Notes: generated by a model not told the origin, from the sequence alone. A stretch of DNA of 64,000 nt from Augochlora pura (GCF_028453695.1 NC_135782.1:16858190-16922189); one strand, 5' to 3'; shown: positions 41,484-54,697, counted from the stretch's first letter. Program-made: numbers and translations.

Positions 41484-42523
41484 GCTGATCAGTATTTCAT
41501 TGATCATATAATGGAATATAACGATTTTTAAATATTATTGCTCTTAGAGTAAATGTTAAAATTATGTTGACTTTTTTAAAGGACACCCTATATATTTTGC
41601 TCTACTGAATTATCGTAAATAGAAAAACTAATTCAACGATGTAGGTCGCATAATTCATTTCCATCTATTTATTTGTTTTCTGATTATCACTATTATTACC
41701 ATAATAAAAAGAGTAATAAAGATTTATTTCTAATATTAGTAATAATTAATTTACTATTTTTCCTTAGGATGTCGTTACACAATACTTAATGAGACCTAAT
41801 TTCATATAAATCCGTGATGAAAAATTACACATTATTAACGATGCTCCATCCCTCTATAATAAAATATCTCTCTGTAAATATTCAATAATTTTAAGACGCT
41901 TCGATTATTCAGAGCCCGCGTAAACAATTCTGAATGAATACTTTCGCAAACTGTAAAATTAATTTCGCACGAATCGTTGACCGCTTTGATATTTCGGCGC
42001 TTGTTACAATCCCAATTAATTGACAGGCATTCACTCGTCCCGCTTCGAATGTTGCCAGAGCTACGTGTTCAATGAAATGGAACATTTCTTTGTCCACGGA
42101 ATTGTTCACTTAAACAAAGAGCCGCAGTTTTTATTAATTGAAAGTCTCAAATATCGTGTTGGCCTCTAACCTATCAGGGTTGTGGGAAAGAGTGCACGAA
42201 TTGGGGCGAATAATGTTGTAACAAATAAATAATAGGGAGTGGTAGAATTGTTAATATTTGAGGAAAAAGATGCTGGAGGATGCTGGTAGAATACTATAAT
42301 ATTAGTAGCAGTGATTTATTACTTATGATAGTCATATTAGATAGAATACTGTAATAGAACAATCATGTATCATTTAATATTTCCAAACGAAAGTGTATTT
42401 ATAATCATAGTGTATTATTTTATTAAAATAATAACAGTTATCTTTTAGGGATTCCAAAAAATGTATCTTTGACAAGATTCTCCCGCGCACAGTGCATTTT
42501 TATCCCAACTCAAACACAAATTT
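41484..42523 (-). repeat. Inverted duplication, right arm
   Basis: This is the reverse complement of 37566-39217 without the ~600-bp AT-rich insert. Corresponding inner ends are GATCAGTATTTCATTGAT here and ATCAATGAAATACTGATC near 39216. The 66-codon frame lies at 41909-42109. The outer end directly abuts the GACGTC array. Confidence 0.85.
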
Positions 42524-42527
42524 AGAT

Positions 42528-42752
42528 TCGACGTCTCGACATCCTACGAACGTCCTAATAACGTCCTAGAAATGTCAGGTTATGTCTCAGGAAGTCTCGA
42601 CGTCCTACGAACGTCCCAATAATGTCAGGATATTTCTCAGGACGTCTCGACGTCCTACGATCGTCCCAATAACATCCTAAAAATGTCAGGTTATGATTCA
42701 GGACGTCTCGACGTCCTACGAACGTTCCAATAACATCCTAACAACGTCTTAC
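42528..42752. repeat. GACGTCCTA satellite, ~62-bp unit
   Basis: Four units contain CTCGACGTCCTACGAACGTC, CAATAACATCCTA and AATGTCAGGTTATG. One unit lacks 12 bp. The GACGTC core is shared with the array at 20.0-20.7 kb, although the unit length differs. Confidence 0.85.
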
Positions 42753-43848
42753 GCATCGATAACGATATCTATAGGATACGCAGTATAGGAACGCATATCC
42801 TACACTTCCAAGACACGTAAACCCAACTGCACCTAAAATATACGTCTCCAAAACTCACTTACAAAGTCTCGAAGTTCCATCGGAACATGTCGACAAATCG
42901 CGCGACTCCCGAAGTCGCTGTAAATACATAACGAACGTCTCTGAAAGACACGGAACAATGGGCCGAAGTTGCGTGAGAGAGAAATTCCATCCGTCGCTGT
43001 GGAGCAGCGACTGGTTAATTGCGAGTCGCGGCGTTCGCGTCTCTCCAACAGCGGCGGCTTTGTATCGGAAGTCGAGAGGCGCGCGCGCGGTTTCCTCGCC
43101 GGAGAGAAAACTGGGTCAGGAGTATTTGTAAAGGATAATCGAGACGCTTAACCGGGGCCCCCGGTCCGCCATAAAGCAGAATCTTCGATCGGGCAAAGGG
43201 GAAGAGAGAGAGGGACGCGGAATTAGATGCAAACGACGCATCGGGCCGTAGAGGAGAGCCGACTGTATCCCAAGTGCGAGGGGGCTCCTTTGTGGATCCA
43301 CACAATGTGCTTCATAAATTGCATAATCTTGCTTTTCTCATGCAAAGTAGATCGGCCCGTAATTACGTCAGCGTGGAAAGAGGAGAGGGGGAGGGGTGAA
43401 GGGGGAGAGGCGCGAGGGACACTCGGAGAACCGTTCGAACCTACCGAGCTGTGAAATAAGCCGGGTTTATACCGAGAGAGCGAAGGAGAGAGGGAGAGAG
43501 AGAGTGAAAAAACACCGGAGTGGATCGTCCCGGGCGATGAGTATTGCCCATAAAATTTTTCATCGCGACTGTACACCACATAAATACGGTCGTAACTTTT
43601 CTAATCTCCGGTATGAAGAGCGGCGACACGTATGGACGACGTCCCGGTGAAAAATACCGGCCTCCCGGCAACTTCAGACGGCTCTCTCTTTTTTTTTTCT
43701 TTCTCTTTAACCCGTTCGAGAAAGCCTGTTAACTATTATTATATTCGGCGGAGAGTTGCTCGCGTTATTTATAAATAATGTCAACTCTGAGACGTAGGAT
43801 TTAGGGGAATAAATGTAACTGTGTGAAGCATAGGAATATTATTGCGTT
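42753..43848. other. Unassigned, GC-rich with short GA tracts
   Basis: GA-rich tracts lie at 43200-43215 and 43468-43506. Many overlapping frames on both strands, none with domains. Confidence 0.45.
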
Positions 43849-44117
43849 CTAACCCTTTTGGTGCCAGGCGCCGAGCCGAAATTTTGCACATGGTCAGTCC
43901 TCCTTTATAGTCTCAAGCGTTAAATAAAAATTATGCTTGATGAAACAATGCACTTTGAAACGAAAAGTGTCGCTTTCAACTTTAACATTAAAAGATAGAA
44001 AATTCTATTATTTAAGATTAATCAAATTCTGTTATGACTTATAAATCCTATTATATTATTATAATAATAATATAATTATTATATATACGTACCTGGCGCT
44101 CGTACCGAAAGGGTTAA
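43849..44117. mobile_element. Probable piggyBac-like MITE, 269 bp
   Basis: The left end CTAA-CCCTTTTGGTGCCAGG and right end CCTGGCGCTCGTACCGAAAGGG-TTAA are inverted copies with small differences. The right flank is TTAA; the left is CTAA, a one-base decay of a TTAA duplication. The termini resemble those of the MITE at 19585-19736. The interior is AT-rich and non-coding. Confidence 0.65.
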
Positions 44118-45399
44118 ACGTCTCAAAGACGTTCTGATTTAAAACAAAGCACACTACCATCCGAATACGACGTTTTTACCTTACGCATAGCAAAAATCTC
44201 ATCTCAGCTCGTTGCACCTTCTGCAGCTCAACAAAAACGCCGAAAACCGTGTACAAATCCACCAGGCGTGTCAAGACGTCAATCTAACGTCCCGAACCCG
44301 GAAATCCAGGCGCCACCGTGCTCACCATCAGCCCCCCTATACGCACCGGGTAAAGTCGGCGCGTACCCACGGCGGTGTATCGCGAGCCGAACACGCAGCG
44401 GCGTCTGTCCGCAGAAATATTAAATCGATACAAAACGAACACGGCGCGTGTTTGTATTTAATCGATAGCGCGGCGGGGTGGTCCCGCGTCTGACCATAAC
44501 CCGGTCCCGCGGCGGCACCGTCCTGGAAACGGGCTGACATTATCGGGTCGCGTCGACGATTCAGGGGACGAGGGCGAGGGGGATAGCCAAGGGGGGAACG
44601 GAAAAACCCGTATAGGCGGAAAATTCGACGAAGAAGCATCGCCGGACGGCAACACAATCGACGGGGGCCGATAGAGGCAAAGGGGGTAGGGCAGGATGAG
44701 GGGTGGGTGGCTACCGTATAATTCGATGTTAATTTATGGGCTAATTAAACGATCGAACTTCCAACACAAACAATGAAGTTCCGTCGCGTCTGTGAAGACG
44801 CGAAAGTAGGTCGGAGAAACGGGTTGATAGGAGGCGGCAACGGCGGAGAGCGAAAACTGGGAGTCAGCAGCCGCCGGGCGTGGGTGGATTTCGTTACAGC
44901 GAAAGGGAGGATGAATTCGCGGCCGGTTAAGTTCCAGGTTCCTCAACGTTTTGCCGGAACAGCCTCCTCTCCCCCCCCCCCTCCCCCACAGTATTATGGA
45001 TGCGTACAATAAGCCGAGCACGGCTTACGCGGTCCCAGGGAAATTGGCTGTTTGTTATCGGCCACGAATAGAGACGGGGGCTCTCTCTCTCTCTCCCTCT
45101 TTCTCGTTCGCGGCTTCTGTACGCCCATCGTTTGGAAACGCCGGGGCCGTGTTTCCGCGGATCCGGTTTTTCCAGCGACGCGGCCCGGGACACGGCCGAA
45201 AATAAATTTGACGAGAACGATGCCTCGCAGCAGCAACAGCGACGGCGGTGGTGTTTTTAAAGAGCGGGGCGATTTATTCGTATAAAAGTTTTGTGCTGGT
45301 TCTGTAATATTTTTTATTATTTCTCTTTTGTTTATAATTGTACGCTTTTATGGGTAATGTGTTGTTGGTTTGCGGTGATAAAAGTGTAGGATACTGTGC
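44118..45399. other. Unassigned, GC-rich
   Basis: C-run at 44981-44990 and (CT)n at 45083-45105. No gene is supported. Confidence 0.45.
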
Positions 45400-45990
45400 A
45401 GTAAGAAGGAATGATGTAATGTAGCTAGAATATAGGTATAGTGTAGGTACAATATAGGTATAGTATAGGTAAACTATAGCAATAATATAGGTATAGAATG
45501 TAGGTATAATATAAGCATAGAATATAGTTATAACATAGGTACATAATACAGATATAATATAGGCACAGAATATAGTTATAATATAGGTAGAATATACAAT
45601 AGGAAGAATATAATTGTAATATAACTGGAATATAGTCAAATATATAGCAGAAGCTATCGAAGAATAAAAATCAAGAATTCAATGAAATTAATACCACTTT
45701 GTTCGCCATGTGTAATACACAAATATTGTGCGAAGATTTTGCTAGATATTATGTGTAAATTATACTATACATTATGTACAAATTCTAGTAAATATTAAGT
45801 ATATATTTTACTATACATTATGTATAAATTGTAGAATATTTTACGTATATGTAGTACTAAATATCACGTGTATATTTTACTCTATATTATACATGTCTTA
45901 CACTGTATATTATATGTAAAGTATACTATACATCATATATATTACATTATACATTAAGCATACTCTCTCACATTTTATACATACATCGAA
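45400..45990. repeat. AT-rich arrays of ATATAGGTATA and TATACATTATGT words
   Basis: At 45420-45655, units like AATATAGGTATAGTATAGGT recur every 15-20 bp. At 45740-45960, units like TATACTATACATTATGTA recur. Both are degenerate low-complexity arrays. Confidence 0.75.
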
Positions 45991-48064
45991 TAACACGCCA
46001 CGTACATTCTATTACGAATTACGAATACCCGCATTAAATATTAAAAATATAAAAATAGAAGCTCTCCCCGCGCAGATTGTACAGAAACACGCAGTCCATC
46101 GTCATCTTTTTTTTTAGAGGGGGAGGAAAGGGGCGCCGTGAATGCAGCTGCAATTTTTCAGCTTTAATATTAATATTCCCAGCCTTTGTTCTCTTCATTG
46201 TTCTACATTCACCATATATACATATATATATATATAGACAGACCGCCCCGCGCAATCCCGTTTTCGCATTACTAAAATATTATTCCGCCGTGCAAAATCG
46301 CGATCCCGCCGAAAATCCGATGGATGTATTTTCCATGGAATTACAGAAGAAATCCCCCATGGCATCACCGGATGTGTTTCGCGTCGGTCTTTCGGAAAAA
46401 AATCGTCGTTTCCGTTTTACTGAATGGGAGTACCCCCCCCCCCCCCCCCTCCTCCTCCTTCAGGTTGTACACGGGGGCTCGTTAACGAAACAGTTCATTA
46501 GTCTGCCCCGTGTTAAGTCGAACCGGTCCGCTGCGAAGTCAGCCGAGAACTTCGCGGGGCGTTTCTTTATTTCGCCGTCTCATCGACTCTCGCGGGGAAG
46601 CGCGATACCATCCTGAACTTTTGGTACAGCGACGAAACTTATGACTGCCGGGGTGGCAGACAGCTCCGGAATTAATGAGATATTCGAAAGTTTCGGGGCT
46701 ACGCGTAAAACCGACCCGCGACGGGCACCGTCGTTCATCTTTCGAAACTTGCACGCGTAACGTTTCGACGATTCCTGGCCGCTTCTTCGTCATTTTTACC
46801 CCTCCGAACTGTTTCTCAGCGTGAAAGTACACTTACACGTCGACGAAGTTTATCGAACGACGTAAAAGTCACTTGCAGAGTCAGAACAAATTATAGCCAA
46901 GTCGTAATTTATTTATCTTAATATTAACTAATTAAGTAGGGATAAAATCGCGATTGGAATAGACTTGCAAAATATAGAGTTATTGAACTAAATTTATTGC
47001 AAACTATAGCATAATTTTGACAGCGGACTAGAGGCATAATTCAACGTCACGTGATCAACTCGTAAGGTTCTAGCATAAAATCTAGCCCAATTCTCCGGCA
47101 ACTAAAACTATTAATAAAATAACGTTCTACAGACAATATTAAATGATAAAATTGAAGTCTCTGGTTTATTCATCGGTGTTTATTGTTGGTATCGTCGATG
47201 GTGGACGAACTCGTCGGCCATTTTCTCATTAAACGTGAAAGCCGGGATCGTTAATAAAATATTCCTTGATCGGTGTAAACGTTAATCTGGCCCGGCACAA
47301 TTTCGCAAATGACACCGGTGAATCGTTCTGTAATCCCGTCGACGCTCCCCCCACCCCCTCGTTATCGAGGGTCGTTTTTAATATTTTTTAAGACTCCACG
47401 GTCATTCGAAAACGTATTATTCGACGTTTATTACATCGCGTGACTCGCGGGCAATATTTGCGCCCGGGGGGAGGGTGTTTTTTTCGCATTGTCGCCGCGC
47501 GTCGCGTTTTAATCCTTGCCATTTCGCGAGCAGACGCCGCTTTTCCATCGAGCCGGCGTCCATCAAAACGCGTCGCGCGTCTCTCCCCGTTGTAACAATC
47601 GAATATCCGCGGTTCCGCGGAGGCGATAACCCGGCCCGGTCCGCGGAACCTTTTATTCTTGACGCGGTCGAAAAGGAATAAAAAATGCTCGGCCGAAAAC
47701 CAAAAAAAGAAGAAAAAAAACATGGCAACGCCGAGCCGAGCCGCGCGTCAACCGACGAAATTTGTGAAATGTATTGATTGCTCGTTTACGATAAATCACC
47801 GCCCGCCAGGAAATACCGGCCTGGTCGAGAATAATTTGTACGCGGCGCCATTTTTCACGAGGGTTTTGCACGTGTCGATGCGGTTTTACAGACAACTGTA
47901 TGCTGCTGCTGTCAATTTTCTTCTCTTTTTTTTTATACCGTGGCCGTTTTTTTTTAAGTGCATTTTCGAACGCAATCCGGACGATAGTGTCGAGATACGG
48001 ATCGCAACGCGACGGTAAGAGAGCGTGGATACTAGGAACACGTTGTTAGAGAGGTATACACTAG
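45991..48064. other. Unassigned, includes a poly-C tract
   Basis: (TA)n at about 46214-46235, 17 C bases at 46433-46449, then GC-rich DNA with chance frames and AT-rich DNA at 46900-47180. No gene is supported. Confidence 0.45.
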
Positions 48065-49022
48065 GTGATTGTTTATAAAATAATTTCGAATTTTGATTTT
48101 TATGAGAGTGAAGTATGTTGTGTAGATTGGTATTTCGAGGGATTTTCTCCTTTGCGGGAAACTTTTACCTGCTATAGTTTCTGAAATATTTGAGGAAAAC
48201 TGTGGACCTAACCTAGACCTAACCGTGACCTAACTTATACTTAATCTATGATTGTGATATTTGTGGTAAGTGACGATTGAAGCTGGATGTTATTCATTTG
48301 CCGGAAACGATTTGGTAAGTGTACTTGATCAGAGCTCACGTAGACCTAATCTAGAGTTAATATAGACCTAACTCAGACTTAACATAGACCTAACCTAAAC
48401 CTAATCATGATCTAGCCTAGATTTAATTTACATTGATTTAACTGAAGACAATTTGAGATCGAAGCTGGGAGTTATTCATTTATGGAGGAGGATTTGTTAA
48501 ATCTATTAGATCAGAGCTAATCTAGATCTAACCTAGACTTCATACAGACCTAACATATACCTAATCTACACCTAACCTAGACCTAATCGTTATCTAACCA
48601 AGACTTAATCTACACTTACAGTCCTCAGGACAATTTATGATCGCAGTTGGAAGTTATTAATTTTCGAACAGCAATTTGCTAAATCTACTAAATCAGACCT
48701 AACCTAGAACTAGGCTAGACCTAAGCTAAACCTAAGTAAGACCTGAAAAAAAAAGAAGAAAACAAATTTGTACAGATTAGAAATTTCTAATCTCCGAGAT
48801 ACAACAAAATATAAATACCAAAAATCTGCAGTGCAATTCAAACTTTCATTAAGTCCCAGTAAGATCTAGGTTAGGTCTAGGTTAGGCCTGCCACAGGTTT
48901 TCCTCAAATATCTCCGCAACCATAGCAGCTAGACAATTTCCGCAACGGAGGAACTTGTTCAAAATTCCGCGCTCCAAAACATACTTAAATTTCATGCAAG
49001 TACAAAATTGTTAAACAATTAC
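48065..49022. repeat. Palindromic element with CCTAA-like tandem interior
   Basis: About 150 bp at each end are inverted copies: left TTTCTGAAATATTTGAGGAA against right TTCCTCAAATATCTCCGCAA. The interior has three ~181-bp units, each with GAAGCTGGRWGTTATTCATT (or a variant), then TTTGSTAARTSTACT, then runs of ACCTAACCTAGACCTAATC. No protein is encoded. It may be a foldback or MITE-type element that captured and amplified a satellite. Confidence 0.75.
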
Positions 49023-51869
49023 AAAATTGCAACTACCTTGCCAATATTAAATCTACAGGCTACCACGTATATATGCACCTTCGATTCGTATTTAAAATAT
49101 ATCCACCACATCAGTTTCCTCGCACTATGTCAACTATGGTCGGCAGACTAATGGCAGCGATTTGTCAGCGGATGGTCAGTGACATCGCAAAGGAATTGAA
49201 TCGAGTCGATTTTGAAGAATTCATGGCGCACGCACGCGGGACGCGACCCGGCCTGACGTGCCCGCCCATTAATCGTTGTTTCCACTCGCCCTCATAAGAG
49301 CAAACATTTGCCGCGTAGCCTGCCCGTTACCACCAGTGAGTTGGCATAAACTAGTAGACACCGCGCGGGCATGTATTCCCCGCTTGTTTCGTTTACGTCC
49401 ACGACGACGAAAAAAGAGAGAAAGCCACCCATCGCCGAATATCGAATATTCCCCACGTAACAATACACTTTTCAGTGAATAACGAAGCTCTCCGCGGCTG
49501 GCCCGAATATTATTTCTAAATGTTTTGCTTATCCGTCACAATCGAAACAACGGGAATTTATCAGAAAACAATAGCGGACCGGTTGACGGTAAACATTTGA
49601 CGGATGCCCGCGTGGCCGCCTCGAAATTTATGAATTTCATCAATTCTGCTCACGGAAAAACACACGGCGCAAGAGCAAGACAACAAAGCACAGGTAAAAA
49701 CGGTGAAAAAAGTGTTTTAAGAGAGAGAAAGAGTTGCGTTGTTTTACACACTTTATTAACAGAAGAATTAAATTCGACTCCGACTTAAAGGAGATTAATA
49801 ATATTCATATTTACTAGATCTTGCATTAAATTTGTATCTGACTCGTTATTACAGTGCAAAGGGTTAACAGATGCCAAGGCGTTCCTGCCTGTAAATCAAG
49901 CACGGATCCTGTTTATCCAGTTCTCTCGCTGTTCTTACGTATCCGATCGTCTCGGTCGGCTGATTCGCGTCCCACGATTTCACGCACTCCGCGCGCGACG
50001 GTAACCGGAGGAGCCGGTTCTTTATATTTACATAAACGACGTCGCCCCGGCTCCACAACCCTCGCGGAATTTTTCTCCGAGCCCGCGAGGTACTCAACGC
50101 CTCCATTGTAAGCCTCCCGGAATATTTTCCAGTTCGCGAAATAACTTCGCTGATTGAATTAGGCCGCAACAGACGGCGGTACCGAATCACGAAAACCTGG
50201 TCAGAAACATTCAACAAGAATTTCTACGAGAATTCCTATTCACCGTTGGTTTTTATAACGATTGTGAATTTTATAGCATAGATTACACTGTTCTACGAAA
50301 CTATAGCTAGAGAATACTAATAAATAACAGTAGAAATCATCGTTTATAAATTCTTTAATCGAATCCGAGGTGTTTGTGAATTTTGTCCAGTTATTTGGGA
50401 TTTCAGACCAGCGGCGTACTGACCCACGTTGACGGTATTTTCAGAAAATCGATGGGAAGGAAACGTCCTACGCCAATGAGCCTGTGCTCATTTTACAGCT
50501 TGGATCGTCTACTTTTAATATACATTGTTGCTTTTACGGTAGAATGATTGAGTGCGACGCGGTAAAGCGAATAGTAGCATTTCTCCTTAGATAGAAGTTT
50601 AGCGTTCTTTATGGAGTTTCCATGGGGGGATAAATCTCTAGTACATCAACGGAATGGGTGCCGGGCGAAATCTCTTGTCGGTTAGTGACCGATCCCGATT
50701 CTTTTACTTCGTTCCGGGCGAAGCCCTCGTAAGCCCCTCCGCTCGAAGCCGGGGGAACGAAAATGCTGTTATGAAATGTAGTCGCGGAAAGGATCGAGAG
50801 AGAGCTGGGGGAGAAATACGGTCGGAAGGCGGAGATTGAAAGGGGGAGGGCGGCGCCGGCCCTTTGAGTTTTAGGGAATGCGATCATCGTTACGTAAACT
50901 AAACACCGAGCTCGGATACTGCTGCCGGGGGTTGAAACCACCGAAACTTACTGTTTCGCTTTCGCCGTGAATCGGTGAATCTTCTTCTCTAAACTTCAGA
51001 AGATAACATTAATAAAAATTACTTTCGTATAAACTAGATCTGTAACAATTTACAGCTAAACAACAACTAAGCAATTCTACAACTTTATAACAATTATAGC
51101 ATTTTAGATACCCTATCCAAGGAGTTATAGATTTATAAACGTTTTTATCAGTGCTAGTCGCAGCTAACGATGTCTCTGATAGAATTTTTCAAGGTTCCTA
51201 AGGTCAATAAGGCTTTTATAAATTGCTTAAATTATAGGTTGCGTCTAAGAACATCCCTTCAATTCTTTTCCCTTGGCAAAGTGTCCTGCGATCACTGCAA
51301 GGGTTGCGAATCGACGAGGAGGTCCATAGCTCCCATAAACGTCCTCGACCACTTGATTGAGATTTATGTTTCAGTCCATAGCCGAACGACTGCGAGGAAA
51401 ACTATACAACACTATAGCAACCCTAAAGGAGTAACAGAGCTCGCGAATGAGTTCGGGGAGGTCGCGGGGTCACTTCGTTTCTCTCTGTTTGCTGTTAATT
51501 TACAGTGACGCGCCGCGGCCGAGCTCGCCCCGTGCTAATAAATTCCGAGAGCAACCCCCGCCCCACCCAACAGCTCTCGCAGGGACAACCAAGGCTTCTC
51601 CATCCCCTTTCGGCTCACCCGCCCATCGAGACACCCCCGCGTCTCATCTCTATTCTTCTTCTTCCAGGCTCACTCCCTCGTGGCTCCCAGCGATTTGCTG
51701 CTCGACCCCTGATCGCCTCCTGGCGTGCACGGGGACGCGTTGTTATTTCGAACATCCCCCCCGAGATCGAGTCGTGCGGGGAATCCGGGAACGATTCCCG
51801 TAAGTTAATGGGAACGCCTCGTAATGAGACGAGGCGGAGGTTACTTCGGGGATCAGGCGATGTCTAAGC
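49023..51869. other. Unassigned, no gene supported
   Basis: Several ATG-started frames of 70-120 codons occur (51170-51508 plus is the cleanest, 112 codons). None shows a motif I recognise, and I see no splice context that would extend them. Confidence 0.45.
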
Positions 51870-52560
51870 GGCGACGCTGATGATCGCGGAGGCGGGACGC
51901 CGGGCGAATGGATCACTCCAAGCGATTGCGAGTTCGGTGTTTGGACGATGGCGGAGATCTTTGGACAATTCACTTGGAACGATGATTTTCCTGTTCGAGA
52001 ATGTCAGGAGTATCTTGGGCCACGTGGCACAGAAGGGAGAGATGGGATAGTGGGGGGGGGGGAATATGGGAGATATTGTTTTAGGAGCTGATGCGTCGAG
52101 GAGACTAGCATAGAGGATACCCTAAGGATAAATGAGGACTAATGGAGAAGAGACGGAGGTGTCTATATTTTTATACCTCTGGATTATGGTTTAGGGAATA
52201 TTTTAAGGGTGGTAGAGGACCTCAAGCATCCCTGTGATGAAAGCTGCAACGCTGGAAAAATTATGAAAGTGGGTGCTAGTCGAGTGGAGTACCCCAACGA
52301 TTTGGAGTTCAGTTTTTGGACGATTGCACAGGAGGTCTTTGGACGATTCACTTGGAACGCCGATTTTCCTGCTCTAGAATGTGAGGGGTATTTTGGGCCA
52401 CGTGGCACAAAAGGGAGAGATGGGGTATTGGGGGGGGGGGGGTAATATGATTGATAAGTCTGCTGCGATTAGGAGACTAGCATAGCAGATACCCTAAAGA
52501 TAAATGGGGACTAATGGGTGATACTGAGGGGTATCTTTTTGAACTACTAGATCCCAGCTC
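51870..52560 (+). repeat. Direct tandem duplication, period ~373 bp
   Basis: Blocks repeat in order: TTTGGACGATGG (51940) and TTTGGACGATTG (52315); TTCACTTGGAACG; TGGGCCACGTGGCACA; a G-run; GGAGACTAGCATAG (52100 and 52472); then ATACCCTAA and GGACTAATGG. The copies are about 80% alike by eye. The second contains 13 G bases at 52430-52442. Confidence 0.85.
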
Positions 52561-53445
52561 CATATGAATTCAACCTCGTTCTTCCCTAATTAGACAAAGA
52601 CTGCAGTAATCGCTTAAACCGAATCCAGGTCGCAATAAAATGCGTCTCGCTATAATCCTCTCTTCGCGATGAACAGCATCGACTGGGGATCAGCTTTAAA
52701 CCCATCACTCTGCCAATCCATTCGGCCGAAGATCACAATTCCGATGATCGCATCTACAAAGTAGGAATCAGATTAATTCCGAGAAGCCAGGCTGCAACGC
52801 CCCTTTGACCGGTAACACAGTCGAATCCAATGACGATTAATCCAGGAAGGGTTGAACAGGCCGCATTATGGCCGCATTATGGCCGGCGAAACGTCGAAAA
52901 TATAACGCGTGGCTGGAACGAATCCGATGAAAGGAAAGAACCTCCGTGTGGCTAAGGGTCCGAGGTGGCAGGGGGTGGGAGCTCCTATTACTCGGTCACC
53001 TGGCACACAGCTATCCCCCCCCCCCCCCCCGTATTTCATTCGGGCTACAGGCCGCGCAACTTGCCGACGTACCTGTCCCAGGCTTCGGTGTGTCGACCCC
53101 GTTAACGACGTCGCGACGGAGGTGCAAAAGCCGACGAATATTTTTAATTGGACCGTAAACTTTGTCCACGACGGACGCTTGTTGCCAGTTTTACCGGGCT
53201 GCCGGAGACGGCGATTGCCCTCGCGGAAAAACCGTCGGCCTCGACAAGCCACGACGTCGGCTTTCTACGGTCCAACGGCGGTTTTTCCGCAGTTCCAAGA
53301 GCCACGGTGTTGCATTTTCTCTGGGAAGTGGGTTGCAGTCGATGGAGAAGTGGAATAAGGTCGTTGAGTGGTCAGACAATGGTTAAAGGCAGATTAGGAA
53401 AAGAGAAGAGGGAAAAGTCTGTGATCAGACAAGTGAGACAGTAGA
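52561..53445. other. Unassigned, includes a poly-C tract
   Basis: 16 C bases at 53015-53030. GCCGCATTATG is duplicated at 52861 and 52871. Frames overlap on both strands without domains. Confidence 0.45.
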
Positions 53446-53665
53446 GTAAGGTCAGCCTTTTATCAGACAGATTTTGTTAGTGGATAGAGTTAGTATGTGG
53501 TTAGACTGTTTGCGGAAGTAGAATAGAGTCAGTCTATGATCAGATAAATTGTAGAAGTAAAATAGAGTCAGCCTATGATCTAAAAAAAATTATAGACGTA
53601 GTATAGAATCATGCTATGATCAGACAAATTACAGAAGTAGAAAAAAGTTAGCCTATCAGCAAGAA
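53446..53665. repeat. AGCCTATGATCAGACAAAT satellite, block 1
   Basis: About five units of roughly 39-41 bp with consensus blocks AGTCAGCCTATGATCAGACA and AATTNNGAAGTAGAATAG. First of several blocks of the same family. Confidence 0.85.
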
Positions 53666-54310
53666 AAAAATTTAGCATTAATGATAGCAATAATAATGCA
53701 TTAATGAAGCATTAATCTTTGTCCTGAGAGATAGAGGGTGGAGATGGTAGTATCGCAGAACGGTATTTGAGAAATGGAAAAACGAGCGGCGGCCGTATTT
53801 TCAGGCAGGGTTTCGAGGTCGTATTCGCCGGGTCGAATGTCCGCCGCGCCCGGCGTGGAATTTCGATCGAAACTTGTATAAACTACGGCCTGTCCGGCCG
53901 ACAAAAAACCGGGTAGACCGTGCATTACATTTCGGATGAATACACCGGGCAGAAAATTTCCGAAATTCCAGCCTCTCGGCGTACCGGCGGCCTTGCTCGC
54001 TCCGATTTAGATACAGCCGAGCCACCGTGATCGCCCGGCTATCTTCCCAGCTGTCCGGGCGAACGAGTTTAACTCGTCACCTAATCACTTCATTTTCAGA
54101 GACCGGGGCGGTTGAACTCGAACGAAACGCGTAGCACGATCATAATTGGATACTTTAAGAGAATAATAATGAATTTAATTTGCAAGAGGAAGGGCTATTG
54201 CCATGACGTTCTTTGAAGTTTGAAAAATAAATATAAATATTCTATTATGTAGAATATTTTATTAGGAAAATATTATAGAAATATGTTTATTTAGTAGCAC
54301 TGAGAAAAAT
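53666..54310. other. Spacer between satellite blocks 1 and 2
   Basis: GC-rich, non-repetitive, then AT-rich after 54160. No gene is supported. Confidence 0.45.
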
Positions 54311-54697
54311 AGAATAAGGGCAGCCTATGATGAAACAAATCTCAGTAGTATAAGGTCAAAGTGTGACCGGACAAGTAGTGTAAGTAGAAGACAGACATTT
54401 CATGACGAGACAAAGCTCTCAGTAGAAAAGAGCCATCCTATGATCAGACAAATATCAGTAGAAAATGATCAGCCTATGATAAGACAGATCTCAGTAGAAT
54501 ATGGTCAACCTCTAATCCGACGAAAATTATAAGTAGAATGAGAACAGCCTTTGATCAGACAAATTTCCAAATACAATAAAAACCATATGACCAAATTATG
54601 GACATCCTATAATCAGATAAGTTTGCAAGTAGTACAGTTCCAAAATAGTCAGCCAAGTAGAACAAGTACAGCACCTGATCAGACAAAATAATACCCA
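54311..54697. repeat. AGCCTATGATCAGACAAAT satellite, block 2
   Basis: About nine diverged units with CAGCCTATGATNAGACARAT, TCTCAGTAGAA and related words. Confidence 0.8.

Noticed and set aside
48200..48760. Interstitial telomere (CCTAA)n
   Set aside because: Units are CCTAACCTAGACCTAAT within longer 181-bp repeats, not uniform pentamers; called a satellite inside a palindromic element instead.
51170..51508. 112-codon frame, the tidiest in the downstream half
   Set aside because: Contains CDHCKGC but no complete zinc-binding motif or known domain; cannot be separated from chance.
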